A DNA stretch of 49,188 nucleotides, from positions 1 through 49,188 of the forward strand of contig DASZOV010000131.1 in assembly GCA_035550595.1 (NCBI GenBank), written 5' to 3'. The translations under genes were made by a program, and so were the position numbers. This DNA is from CALFMR01 sp035550595 (GTDB taxonomy: Bacteria; Acidobacteriota; Vicinamibacteria; Vicinamibacterales; SCN-69-37). The notes under the pieces were generated by a model. That model was not told where the DNA came from, did not search any database, and worked only from the letters and a program-made list of their open reading frames with translations. This document shows positions 24,742-34,119 of the stretch, one piece after another; within the stretch, counting starts at the first letter, position 1, and each line of letters opens with the position of its first letter.

Positions 24742-27159
24742 TTACTCGTCCGCCTCGGCGAGCGCCCGAACCGCGGGCATCGCCGATGCGCGACGTGCAG
24801 GCAGCCAGCAGGCCGCGAGTCCGACGGTGACGAGCACCAGCGCCGAGGTGACGAACGTGACCGGGTCGCTCGGCTCGACGCCGACGAGGAGCGACCGCAT
24901 CGCGCCGGTGACGCCCAGCGACGCGCCGACTCCAAGCGCGAGCCCGATCGCGAGCTGCACGACGCCGCGACGCATCACGGTGCCGATCACGCGGACGGGC
25001 GTGGCGCCGAGCGCCACGCGGATCCCGATCTCGCGTGTCCGGCGCGTCGTCTGCTGCGAGATGACGGCGTAGAGGCCGACGGCCGCCATCACGAGCGCGG
25101 TCAGCGCGAAGACGAAGAAGAGCGTGCCGAAGACGCGATACGGCCAGAGCTGCGCTCGCAATTGCGAGTCGAGCGTGTCCACGTTCGACACCACCAGATC
25201 CGGATCAGCGGCCTGCATCGTTTGTCGCAGCACGTTCGTCAGAGCCGACGGGTCGCCGGCCGTGCGGACCGCAAGGGTGGCGTCACCGCTTCCGGCCTGC
25301 CGGTACGGCGTGAAGACGACGGGTTCGATCTCGGCCTGATTGACGCTCGTTATCAGATCGCCCGAGACGCCGACGACGGTGATCCACGGCCCGGGTTTCT
25401 GATCGTCATTGAATCGCAGACGCTGGCCGACGGGATCGGTGTTCGGCCAGTATTTCGCCACGAACGCACGTGAGACGACGGCAGCTTCGTGACCAGGACG
25501 GCCGTCTGCGGTTTCGAACGCGCGGCCGCGTACGATCGGAAGATCGATCGCGGCGAAATACGCATCCGACACGCCGACGTGCGGCACCGAGGGACGGCTG
25601 GCTGGTGTGTCGATGAGATGCCCGTCGATTTCAATGCGGTCCTGGCCTGCGCCAAGTCCTGGCGCACTCGTCATGAGCGCCGCCGTCGTGGCTCCCGGCA
25701 GCGTCGCAAGTCGCGGCAGCACGTCGTCGAAGAACCGCAGCCGCGCGTCGGCATCGGGATAGCGCGACGCCGGCAGCAGGACGTGCGCCATGAGCAGTCG
25801 ATCGCGCGGCATCCACGAGTTGATCTGCTCGCCCGCCAGGAGGCTGCGCATCATCAGGCCGGAAGCCGTGAGCAGGACGACGGCCATCGTGAACTGCACG
25901 ACGACGAGCGTATCGGACAACCAGCTCGATCGTCCGGAGCCGCCGCGTCCGCCTTCTTTCAAGACGTCGTTGACGTCGACACGCGCCGACCGCAGCGCCG
26001 GCGCCAGACCGAAGACGATGGCCGATCCGACAGAGACCACGACGAGATACGCGAGCACGCGATAGTCGACCGTGAAGAGAATCCACGACGGCTTGCCGGT
26101 GTTCTCCGGCGTGACGGCCAGGTTGAACAGATGGACGCCGACAGCGGTCAGCGCCAAGCCGATCGTGCCACCCGCGAGGCCGAGGATCACGCTTTCGACG
26201 AGAAGCTGGCGGACGATACGCACGCGCGAGGCGCCGAGCGCCGTGCGTATCGCGATGTCCCGATGCCGCTTCAACGCGGCGCTGAGCATCATGTTCGCGA
26301 CGTTCGCGCATGCGACGAGTAGCACCAGCGCGACGGCGGCGAGGATCAACTGGAACACCGTGCGCGCCTTGCCGTTGTTGAAGCGGTCGTTGAACGTCAG
26401 CGCGTTCGCGCCGATCCCGCGATTCGTCGCGGGATCGGTCGTCGCCAGCCGCTCGGCGATGGCGTCGACGTCCCGTCCAGCCGACGTGATGGACACGCCC
26501 GGCTTCAAGAGGCCGATGACGATCAACGGCCTGTCGTCGCGCGCGTCGTGATCGTGATCCACGGGCCGAAGCGGCATCCACGTCTGGTCGTTGTTCGGGA
26601 AGGCGTAGCCCTCGGGCATGACGCCGACGATCGTGACGGGCTGGTCGTCGATCCGCACGACGCGCCCGATGACGTCGCGCGACGCGTTGTACCGCGCGCG
26701 CCACAAGCTGTAGCCGATCACCATCACGGCCGGCGCGTCCGCCCGTTCATCGTCGACGCTGAGCGTCCGGCCGAGGATGGGTGACACGCTCGTCAACGCG
26801 AACAGACCGGCGGTGACCCGTCCAATCGAAACGAATTGTGGCGGGACCGCCGTCTCGCTCATGACGCCGCCGGCACCGAGCCTCGCCTCCAGATGCGCAA
26901 AGGAAGACGCATTGGCGCGGAGATCCACGAAGTCCGCGTACGACATGTTCATCCGCGTCGCGCCGTTCGACGGCTGCGTGCTCACGATGGCGACGATGCG
27001 CTCGCCGTGCGGAAACGGGAGTGGTTTGAAGAGCACGGCATCCGACAGCGCGAAGACGGTCGTGTTGATGCCGATCCCCAACGCCAACGTGGCGACGATG
27101 GCGGCCGAGAACCAGCGGTGGGCGGCGATCGCCCGAAGGGCGTAGCGGATGTCCTGCAC
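24742..27159 (-). CDS. MacB/FtsX-type permease, acidobacterial duplicated orphan permease (ADOP), 805 aa
   Basis: GTG at 27159 is preceded by AAGAGG. The N-terminal MQDIRYALRAIAAHRWFSAAIVATLALGIGINTTVF is the classic ADOP opening with the first membrane segment. A periplasmic MacB-like core follows (to about residue 240), then an FtsX block of three membrane segments (about 270-400, with LLVACANVANMMLSAALKRHRDIAIRTALGASRVRIVRQLL), then a second periplasmic core and a second FtsX block (about 680-800). No ATPase gene is adjacent, as is usual for this class. The length is typical and the gene looks intact. Proposed roles are efflux or lipoprotein/peptide handling; the substrate is unknown. Confidence 0.94.
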   Translation of the reverse strand: MQDIRYALRAIAAHRWFSAAIVATLALGIGINTTVFALSDAVLFKPLPFPHGERIVAIVSTQPSNGATRMNMSYADFVDLRANASSFAHLEARLGAGGVMSETAVPPQFVSIGRVTAGLFALTSVSPILGRTLSVDDERADAPAVMVIGYSLWRARYNASRDVIGRVVRIDDQPVTIVGVMPEGYAFPNNDQTWMPLRPVDHDHDARDDRPLIVIGLLKPGVSITSAGRDVDAIAERLATTDPATNRGIGANALTFNDRFNNGKARTVFQLILAAVALVLLVACANVANMMLSAALKRHRDIAIRTALGASRVRIVRQLLVESVILGLAGGTIGLALTAVGVHLFNLAVTPENTGKPSWILFTVDYRVLAYLVVVSVGSAIVFGLAPALRSARVDVNDVLKEGGRGGSGRSSWLSDTLVVVQFTMAVVLLTASGLMMRSLLAGEQINSWMPRDRLLMAHVLLPASRYPDADARLRFFDDVLPRLATLPGATTAALMTSAPGLGAGQDRIEIDGHLIDTPASRPSVPHVGVSDAYFAAIDLPIVRGRAFETADGRPGHEAAVVSRAFVAKYWPNTDPVGQRLRFNDDQKPGPWITVVGVSGDLITSVNQAEIEPVVFTPYRQAGSGDATLAVRTAGDPSALTNVLRQTMQAADPDLVVSNVDTLDSQLRAQLWPYRVFGTLFFVFALTALVMAAVGLYAVISQQTTRRTREIGIRVALGATPVRVIGTVMRRGVVQLAIGLALGVGASLGVTGAMRSLLVGVEPSDPVTFVTSALVLVTVGLAACWLPARRASAMPAVRALAEADE

Positions 27160-27216
27160 GCGGGCCTCTTACCTGGCTATAACGCGCAGGAGCGCCAACG
27201 GTGACAGGCCGGCGGG

Positions 27217-27259
27217 TAAAAACAGAACACGCGCCGCCGCGAGCGAACGCGGCGACGCG
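27217..27259 (-). terminator. Rho-independent terminator of the YceI gene
   Basis: On the minus strand, a 12-base stem (CGCGTCGCCGCG with CGCGGCGGCGCG, one G-U pair), a six-base loop and then TGTTCTGTTTTT. It lies 27 bases after the YceI stop codon. It is the clearest terminator in the window. Confidence 0.85.
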
Positions 27260-27285
27260 CGGGTTCGTCGTCAGGACGCGGCGGG

Positions 27286-27960
27286 TCAGGCCGCGGTGCG
27301 ATGCGTGCGGAACTCGATCTCGAGCTCGATCTTGTCGTCCACGCTGAGCAGGCGCGCGAGTGACGGCTTCGTCATGTTGAACGTCGCGAAGTCGGTCGTG
27401 ATCGTCGCGCGGCCGTCGACCGCGTCATTGGCGAAGGTGGCGACGACGTTCCAGGTGACTTCCTTCGTGACGCCATGGACGGTCATGTCGCCGACGAGTT
27501 GGAATCCGGCCTGAGCGCCCATGCCGGACGGCAGCGGCGACGGCAGTCCGACGGCGCGTTTCGGGACGAAGTCGAGCGTCGGATACTTGTCCGTTTCGAG
27601 CACGCGTCCGCGCACGTAACCGTCGCGCATGGATTGGTCGCTCTGGATTTTCGTCAGATCGACGCTGATCTTGGATCCCGGCGCAATCGAGCCGTCCGGA
27701 TTGACGATGATCGCGCCTGTCACGGCCTGGGTCGTGCCGACGGCCTGACTTGGGAAGTTCACGCCCGCGAGTTGTTCCTGCACCTTGTAACGCGCGGTCG
27801 TGCCGGTCGTGAGCTCGAGCCGTTGCGGCTTGGTCGGGTCGGGCGCCGGCGCGCCGCCACGGCCCTGGGGACCTTGGGCCAGAAGCGAGGGCGCGGCGGG
27901 AGCGAGCAGGAGCGCGATCACGGACGCGCAGACGGCGATTCCAAGGGGCTTCGTGGACAC
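27286..27960 (-). CDS. Secreted YceI-family protein (224 aa)
   Basis: GTG at 27960 has AGGAGG four bases upstream, which decides the start over a longer frame. A signal peptide ends at SLLAQ, followed by a Gly/Pro-rich linker (GPQGRGGAPAPDPTKPQ). The YceI domain then runs to the end: GAIIVNPDGSIAPGSKISVDLTKIQSD, RDGYVRGRVLETDKYPTLDFVPK and GDMTVHGVTKEVTWNV. YceI proteins are lipocalin-like barrels that bind isoprenoid-type ligands in the periplasm. The linker resembles the Ala/Gly-rich stretch after the CE15 signal peptide. It is a single-gene unit with its own terminator. The ligand is unknown. Confidence 0.93.
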   Translation of the reverse strand: MSTKPLGIAVCASVIALLLAPAAPSLLAQGPQGRGGAPAPDPTKPQRLELTTGTTARYKVQEQLAGVNFPSQAVGTTQAVTGAIIVNPDGSIAPGSKISVDLTKIQSDQSMRDGYVRGRVLETDKYPTLDFVPKRAVGLPSPLPSGMGAQAGFQLVGDMTVHGVTKEVTWNVVATFANDAVDGRATITTDFATFNMTKPSLARLLSVDDKIELEIEFRTHRTAA

Positions 27961-28145
27961 AAATCCTCCTGATTGACGGGACGCGAACCTCGTTCGGCGT
28001 GAATCGGGAACGGCAGGCACTGCCTCTCACTACGAGCGTCGGCTCCGTTGTGTTTCGTTGCCGGCGCTCGTCCACCGCATCAAGAAAGATCTCGGCCCGT
28101 GCGAAGAACGCGCTCGCGACGCGTGCAGATCAAACTCGAGGCGCT

Positions 28146-28158
28146 CGCCTGACAGGCG
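28146..28158 (-). terminator. Hairpin after the kinase gene, weak terminator candidate
   Basis: CGCCTG-A-CAGGCG is a perfect inverted repeat 18 bases downstream of the kinase stop codon. There is no T-tract, so termination here is uncertain. The rest of the spacer to the YceI start (27961-28145) shows nothing else clear. Confidence 0.3.
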
Positions 28159-28175
28159 CGCGCTCGCCACCGAAC

Positions 28176-30917
28176 TCATGGCCGGAGCGCGGCCACCCAG
28201 TTCTGCACGAGCACGACACGCGGACCTTCGCCGGGCGCGGCAGGCGCGGCCGTGGACATCAGGAAGCGCTGTCCGTCGGGCGAGACGCTGAAACCGGCGA
28301 GCGCCAGATCGCCGGATGCGCTCTCCTGCGCATTCCGATTGCCGCCCGGCGGTGGGGCGTCGCCGAAGAGCGCGGCCGGCGCGCCGATCGTGATCGACGG
28401 TTGCAGCGTGATCGGCACACGCATCAATTCGCCGTGGGCGGATCCCTGGGCATCTCGTGGTCCCAGCGCCGCGTAGAAGAGCTCTCGGCCGTCGGCCGAG
28501 AACGCGGGAAACGTGCCGTCGGACGTCGTGACCACCCAGCGCCCGGTGCCGCTGGGAAAGCGCGTCAGGAAGATGTTCGCGCGCCCGTCGGGATCACGCA
28601 CGGTCACGGCCAGCGTCGATCCGTCGGGCGACAGCGCGATTTGATCGAAGATCGCGTCGGGCTCGTCATGCTGGAAGATCGGCCGGAGCGGGCCAGGCGT
28701 GCCGTCACTCGCGACGCGTGCGTAGCGCAGCCGGCCGCGGCCGCGGTCGTCGACGATGCACACGAGCGTGCGTCCGTCACGTGAGAACCGCACGGTGGTT
28801 CCGCCCGTCAGGTCCCGCGGCGGCGTCGATCCGTCGGCGGGCTGTTCGAAAATCCTCACGGCGAAGTTGTGGAGCGTCTCCGACGCGTACGCAATGCGAT
28901 CCCCCGACGGCAGCCACGTGGCCGGTGACACGACGTCGCCGGCTGCGGTATCGCGCTCAGTCGTGAGCGGCCGGTCGAGGCCCGTGTCCAGGTCGCGCAC
29001 GACGAGACGAGTGGTGTCGCCATCACTGACGACGAAGGCGGCGCGATGGCCGTCAGGAGAGAGCGCCAAGCGAGCGGAGCCGAGGGCGACCGGCGCGCCA
29101 GGGACTGGTGTCGACCGTCCCGAACGGTCGACCCAGACGAGCACGCGGTGTTCGGTCGACGGCAGTCCGACGAGCAACGAGCCGTCGCGCGAGACGCTGT
29201 AGCCCTCCGCGCCGGGCTGGACGGACACGGCCTTCGTGAGATCGATCGGGCCGTCGGTGAACGGCACGGCCCAGAGGCCGCTGTTGGGGCCGCTGCGATG
29301 GAACAGCAGATGCCCCGACGCGTACTGGACGTCGCTCACCGAGCCGTCGTTCGTCAGCACGCGGCGCGTCGCGCCGTCGAGACTCTCCACGCTGAACACG
29401 TCCCCCGCGACGTGATGGACCGTCAGCAGAAGGCGTCCGTCGGGGAGGGCGGAGACGTCGTGGAAGTCCACTTCCGTCGCGGGATTCAAGGCGAGGCGGG
29501 TCGTGGGCGCGCCGCCCGCCGCGGCGATTTGATAGAGGCTGTCGCGCCACACGGCGAAGACGATCGAGCCGGACGCCAGCCAGTCGGCGGCGAGAAGGCG
29601 GCCGGTTGCCGGAATTGCGCAGATGACGAACGGCGTGCCGCCGGTCGCCGGGATGCGCCGCAGCTCGCCACCGGCGGCGAAGGCCACCGACCGGCTGTCG
29701 GGCGACCAGAACAACTGGCGCACGTCGGACGGCACGACGCCGAGGTCGCGCGGCGAAAGCGCGTCGAGCGCGCGCACGTAGAGATGGCCGTCGGCGACAT
29801 ACGCGACGCTCGCGCCGTCAGGGGCGAGCGCGGCGCCAGAGACCGTGGAGCCGATCGCGGCGCGAACGCCGTTGGCGGCGATCTCGTGCGGCAGATCGAA
29901 GCGCCGTAGCGGAATGGGCGTCGAGGGCTTGAACCACCACGCGCCGGCGCCGACGGCGGCGGCCAGAAGGATCGCCGTGGCCACGCCGAGCCAACGCCAC
30001 GCGCGCGACGGCGATGGACTCGCGAGCGGCGCCGTGACGCTTGCGTCGGCGGCGACGTCGGGCTCGCTCAAGAGGACGCGCGCTTCGCCGATGTCGCGCA
30101 GGCGTTGTTTGGGATCGCGGTCGAGGCAGCGGCGGAGGAGTTGTCGTACACGAGCCGGCGTGTCGGCCGGCAGTGCGGTCCAGTCGATCTCCTGTCGCAG
30201 CACGGCCGCGAGCGTGTCGCTGACGGTCGCGCCCGTGAAGAGCCGCGCGCCCGTCAACATCTCGTACACCACGACGCCGAACGCCCAGATGTCCGCGCGC
30301 TTGTCGACGAGCTGTCCGCGCGCCTGCTCGGGCGCCATGTAGGCGGCCGTCCCGAGAATCATCCCCATCGCGGTCATCGCCGGCGTCGTGATCGTCGGCG
30401 AGTTGGCGTCGTCCACCGTCGCATTCGCTCCTTCCCGGCCGAACGCCTTGGCGAGACCGAAGTCGAGCACTTTGACCGTGCCGTCCGCGCGCGCCTTCAC
30501 GTTCGCGGGTTTCAGATCGCGATGGACGATGCCGTGTTCGTGGGCCGTTTCGAGGGCCGCGGCCATCTGACGTGCGATGGGGAGGGCGTCGGCGATCGGC
30601 AGCGATCCCTGCGCGATGCGCGCCTCGAGCGTCGGGCCGTCGACGAGCTCCATCACGAGCGCGTGCGCGTCGCCTGAATCCTCGAAGCCGTAAATCTGTG
30701 CGATGTGCGGATCGTTGAGCGAGGCGAGCACCTGCGCTTCACGCCGGAAGCGGGCGAGGCGATCCGGGTCGTTCGCGACGAGCGGCGGCAGCACTTTCAG
30801 CGCGACATCGCGATTGAGCTTCGTGTCGCGGGCGCGGTAGACCTCGCCCATGCCGCCCGCGCCGATGAGCGCATCGACCGCGTACGCTCCGATGCGTGTG
30901 CCTTGGGTTAGCGGCAT
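28176..30917 (-). CDS. Membrane Ser/Thr protein kinase with C-terminal TolB-like propeller (913 aa)
   Basis: The kinase domain spans residues about 10-275, with all key motifs: GAGGMGEVYRA loop, VALKVL Lys, HRDLKPANV catalytic loop, DFGLA and APEQARG. Pro/Ser-rich residues lead to one membrane segment near 310-330 (WLGVATAILLAAAVGAGAWWF). The outer part, from about 340 to the end, is a beta-propeller built of repeats such as LALSPDGHRAAFV, VSRDGSLLVG and ALSPDGSTLAVTVRD. This PknB-plus-WD40/TolB architecture is very common in Acidobacteriota. The propeller probably senses or binds something in the periplasm. It is transcribed alone and diverges from the GH20 gene over 202 bases. Confidence 0.96.
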   Translation of the reverse strand: MPLTQGTRIGAYAVDALIGAGGMGEVYRARDTKLNRDVALKVLPPLVANDPDRLARFRREAQVLASLNDPHIAQIYGFEDSGDAHALVMELVDGPTLEARIAQGSLPIADALPIARQMAAALETAHEHGIVHRDLKPANVKARADGTVKVLDFGLAKAFGREGANATVDDANSPTITTPAMTAMGMILGTAAYMAPEQARGQLVDKRADIWAFGVVVYEMLTGARLFTGATVSDTLAAVLRQEIDWTALPADTPARVRQLLRRCLDRDPKQRLRDIGEARVLLSEPDVAADASVTAPLASPSPSRAWRWLGVATAILLAAAVGAGAWWFKPSTPIPLRRFDLPHEIAANGVRAAIGSTVSGAALAPDGASVAYVADGHLYVRALDALSPRDLGVVPSDVRQLFWSPDSRSVAFAAGGELRRIPATGGTPFVICAIPATGRLLAADWLASGSIVFAVWRDSLYQIAAAGGAPTTRLALNPATEVDFHDVSALPDGRLLLTVHHVAGDVFSVESLDGATRRVLTNDGSVSDVQYASGHLLFHRSGPNSGLWAVPFTDGPIDLTKAVSVQPGAEGYSVSRDGSLLVGLPSTEHRVLVWVDRSGRSTPVPGAPVALGSARLALSPDGHRAAFVVSDGDTTRLVVRDLDTGLDRPLTTERDTAAGDVVSPATWLPSGDRIAYASETLHNFAVRIFEQPADGSTPPRDLTGGTTVRFSRDGRTLVCIVDDRGRGRLRYARVASDGTPGPLRPIFQHDEPDAIFDQIALSPDGSTLAVTVRDPDGRANIFLTRFPSGTGRWVVTTSDGTFPAFSADGRELFYAALGPRDAQGSAHGELMRVPITLQPSITIGAPAALFGDAPPPGGNRNAQESASGDLALAGFSVSPDGQRFLMSTAAPAAPGEGPRVVLVQNWVAALRP

Positions 30918-31119
30918 GGGCGAGGGGTCATCGAATACGCGTGCTCGGCGTCAACGGCACGTGCGCACACGCGTGGACCGGGAGGGCCGCGGGAAGGAGA
31001 TCACGGGAGCGCGGCGATCATACTCCCGGAACAGGCCGCGCGCCCGCGGCTCGATCGCACGCTTGCCGCCACGATCCTGGATTGTTAATCTGCGCTCCTT
31101 CGGAGACGCAGGGCGAATC

Positions 31120-32778
31120 ATGAAACTACTGCTGACGTCGCTACTCACCATCTTCTGCGCCGCGCTCGCGGCGGCGCCGGCACAGGAGCCCGCAGCGCCG
31201 GCCATCATTCCTCAGCCCGCAACGCTCGTTCGGGAAGATGGCACCTTCACGCTCACGCGCCAGACGACGATCTTCGCCGACGCCGCCTCGAAGCCGACGG
31301 CCGACATGCTGGCGGAACGGCTGCGTCGCGTGACCGGTTATCCGTTGAAAGTGCGCAAGGACTCAGGCAACACGACGCCCGCGGGCGACATCCGGCTGAC
31401 GACGAAGAACGCCAAGTCGAGCCTGGGCCACGAAGGATACGAGCTCACCGCGGAAGACGCGATCGTCATCCGTGCACCGGAGTCGGCCGGCGTCTTCTAT
31501 GGCATGCAGACGTTGCTGCAGTTGTTGCCGCCGCAGGTCTTCGCCGCTGCGCCGTCCGAAGGCGTGACGTGGAGCGTGCCGCGTGTGCGCATCGAAGACC
31601 AGCCGCGCTTCGCGTGGCGCGGCATGATGCTCGACACCGGCCGGCACTTCTTTCCAGTCGCCGACGTCAAGACGATGCTCGACGCCATGGCGCTGCACAA
31701 GCTGAACGTCTTCCACTGGCACCTGACCGACGACCAGGGCTGGCGCATCGAGATCAAGAAGTATCCGAAGCTCACGCAGATCGGTGCGTGGCGCGACTCG
31801 TCGCCGCCCTACGGCGATCGACGCGGCAGCGATGGGACGCGGTACGGCGGCTTCTACACGCAGAAGGACATCAAGGACGTCGTCGCCTACGCCGCGGCGC
31901 GGCACATCACGGTCGTACCGGAAATCGAGATGCCCGGTCACGCGGCGGCGGCCATCGCGTCGTATCCGGAGCTCGGCAACAGCGACGTGCCGGGCTACGC
32001 GCCGCACGTGATGACGACCTGGGGCGTGCATCCCTACACGTTCGCGCCGAAGGAAGAGACCTTCAAGTTCCTCGAGAACGTGCTCACCGAAGTGTGCAAG
32101 CTGTTCCCGTCGACGATCATCCACATCGGCGGCGACGAGGCGCCGAAGACACAATGGCAGCAGTCCGCGTTCGCCCAGCAGGTCATGCGGCGCGAGGGCC
32201 TGAAGGACGAGCAGGAACTGCAGAGTTGGTTCATCAGCCATATCGAGAAGTTCCTTGCGTCGAAGGGCCGGCGGATCATCGGGTGGGATGAAATCCAGGA
32301 AGGCGGTCTGCCGAAAACCGCGACCATGATGGTCTGGCGTGATGCCAAATGGGCCCACAGTGCCCTCGCGCTCGGCAACAACGTCGTCATGGCGACGACG
32401 TCGAACACGTATCTGGATTACTACCAGGCGCCGGCCGCGTCCGAGCTCGCCAAGGGCGTCGAGTACGAGAACATCGGCGGGTTCCTGCCGCTCGAAAAGG
32501 TCTACGCCTACGAGCCGGACTTCGTGGCCGAGTCACCCGAGCAGGAAAAGCAGATCCTCGGCACGCAGGGGCAGTTGTGGACCGAGTACATCCAGGACGT
32601 CCGCAAGCTGGAATACAACGCCTTCCCACGGCTGAGCGCGCTCGCGGAGGTCGCGTGGTCGCCGAAAGCCGCGCGTAACTACGACGACTTCCTGCGTCGA
32701 CTGCCCGCGCAATATCAGCGGTTCGACGCGATGGGGGTGAATCACTTCCCGGACGTACCGGTCACCACGGGGCAATAG
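31120..32778 (+). CDS. Beta-N-acetylhexosaminidase, GH20, secreted (552 aa)
   Basis: ATG at 31120 begins a signal peptide (MKLLLTSLLTIFCAALAAAPAQ). The N-terminal GH20b domain (PAIIPQPATLVREDGTFTL) precedes the catalytic barrel: FAWRGMMLDTGRHFFP, VFHWHLTDDQGWRIEIKKYP, PEIEMPGHAAAAI and the Asp-Glu pair in HIGGDEAPKTQW. Trp and acid residues in TQGQLWTEYIQ complete the pocket. GH20 enzymes release terminal GlcNAc or GalNAc by substrate-assisted catalysis. The frame extends upstream to 30850, but that part is antisense to the kinase gene. It converges on the kinase of the amino-sugar operon with a six-base gap. Confidence 0.96.
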   Translation: MKLLLTSLLTIFCAALAAAPAQEPAAPAIIPQPATLVREDGTFTLTRQTTIFADAASKPTADMLAERLRRVTGYPLKVRKDSGNTTPAGDIRLTTKNAKSSLGHEGYELTAEDAIVIRAPESAGVFYGMQTLLQLLPPQVFAAAPSEGVTWSVPRVRIEDQPRFAWRGMMLDTGRHFFPVADVKTMLDAMALHKLNVFHWHLTDDQGWRIEIKKYPKLTQIGAWRDSSPPYGDRRGSDGTRYGGFYTQKDIKDVVAYAAARHITVVPEIEMPGHAAAAIASYPELGNSDVPGYAPHVMTTWGVHPYTFAPKEETFKFLENVLTEVCKLFPSTIIHIGGDEAPKTQWQQSAFAQQVMRREGLKDEQELQSWFISHIEKFLASKGRRIIGWDEIQEGGLPKTATMMVWRDAKWAHSALALGNNVVMATTSNTYLDYYQAPAASELAKGVEYENIGGFLPLEKVYAYEPDFVAESPEQEKQILGTQGQLWTEYIQDVRKLEYNAFPRLSALAEVAWSPKAARNYDDFLRRLPAQYQRFDAMGVNHFPDVPVTTGQ

Positions 32779-32784
32779 CGATCG

Positions 32785-34119
32785 TCACAGTTCCATCGCT
32801 GCGGAGGCGGGATCGCTGCTGAAGAACTCGGCGTTGGCTCCGCTCGCGGGATGGCGAGCGAGATGCGCCGCGTGCCAGCGATCGAGGAAATCGGCGAGCT
32901 CGTCGCGCCGGACGAGCGCCCACACGGCGCCGCCGAAGCCTGCGCCGAACGCACTCGCGGCCGCGGCTCCGAGCTCCCGCGCCGTACGGACGAGCGCGAT
33001 CGTTTCGGGCACCTGATTGGTAAGTGTGTCTTCCGCCAGCCGCTGCGATCGGTCGACGAGCGGGCCGACGCCATCGACGTCGCCCGCGGCCAGCCGCTCC
33101 ACGACGCCGGGGATGATCTCGGTCGACTCGGCCGCGAACTGATCGAGGCGCGGGAGCAGCGTCGAGCCGTCGGGCCCGGCCGCAACAATCGTCCGCAGCC
33201 AGTCGAGCGCTCCGGAGCCGCTCTCGATCGCGCTCAACAGCGATTCGTCGTCACGCCCCGTTCCTTCGCGCCACATCGTCGTGAGCCGCGCCATCTCCGT
33301 GGCGAGCCGGTTGTAGTGATCGCGCACGGCGCCTGTCTTCGACGCGTGAACGCCTGAGATCGCGATCGCGAACGTCCAGCCGGCAGGAAGCACGACGTCT
33401 CCTTCGTGCGTTACTGGAAGAAATCGATACACGGAGAGTCGCCCCGCGCGGCAGCAGAGGATCGCCGCGTGATCTTCACTGCCGCCGTGCGTCCCGACGC
33501 CGTGATCGGCTGGGAAGCGCGCGAAGGCCCGTCCGCTCTCGATGGCACCAAAGTAGCCCGCGAGCGCAGGGCGATCCGGAACGTTCTGCTGCCAGGCGGA
33601 ATGATCGTCGAGACGATTGAACGCCGCGAGCGGCAGGAACGTCGAGACGACGAGCGCGCTCGACGAGGAGAGGCCGGCGCTCTTCGGGAGCGACGAGCTG
33701 AACACCGCGCGCATGCCCGTGCGCACGCCGGGGAAGTCGCGCGCGATCCGGCGAGCGACGGAGATGACGTAATTCGACCAGTGACCGGGGCGGTGCGGAA
33801 TGTCCGCGCTCAGGGGAATGTCGCAGGCTGCGCCGGTGCGGGCGTCGACGATCTCGATCCGGCCGTCGGTCAAAGGCGCGGCGAGCCAGTGGAATCCTCG
33901 GCCGACCGCGGCCAGCAGCGAGCGGCCGCCGCCGTAGTCCGTGTGTTTGCCAAGCACCTCGATCCGCCCCGGCACCCACCACGCACGCGTCGGAGCGCTG
34001 CCGGCGAACCGCTCGTCGAAGACCCGTTCAACGCGTTCGAAATGCCGTGCGGCCTCCGACGCTGCGCTCGGATCGAATGCGAGGCGGCTGACACGCTCGT
34101 GCCAGTCCGTCGACGTCAC
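32785..34119 (-). CDS. Galactokinase-like GHMP sugar kinase (444 aa)
   Basis: Three GHMP landmarks are present: GRIEVLGKHTDYGGGRSL near the N-terminus, the ATP loop PKSAGLSSSSALVV and the C-terminal GAGFGGAVWAL. A GGSEDHAA motif carries the catalytic Asp. Galactokinases normally read GEHTDY; here the Glu that contacts the sugar is Lys, so the sugar specificity may differ from galactose (a GalNAc or other hexose-1-kinase is possible). GTG at 34119 overlaps the upstream stop (GTGA). It is last in a four-gene operon, directly after a nucleotidyltransferase that could use its sugar-1-phosphate product. Confidence 0.88.
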   Translation of the reverse strand: MTSTDWHERVSRLAFDPSAASEAARHFERVERVFDERFAGSAPTRAWWVPGRIEVLGKHTDYGGGRSLLAAVGRGFHWLAAPLTDGRIEIVDARTGAACDIPLSADIPHRPGHWSNYVISVARRIARDFPGVRTGMRAVFSSSLPKSAGLSSSSALVVSTFLPLAAFNRLDDHSAWQQNVPDRPALAGYFGAIESGRAFARFPADHGVGTHGGSEDHAAILCCRAGRLSVYRFLPVTHEGDVVLPAGWTFAIAISGVHASKTGAVRDHYNRLATEMARLTTMWREGTGRDDESLLSAIESGSGALDWLRTIVAAGPDGSTLLPRLDQFAAESTEIIPGVVERLAAGDVDGVGPLVDRSQRLAEDTLTNQVPETIALVRTARELGAAAASAFGAGFGGAVWALVRRDELADFLDRWHAAHLARHPASGANAEFFSSDPASAAMEL

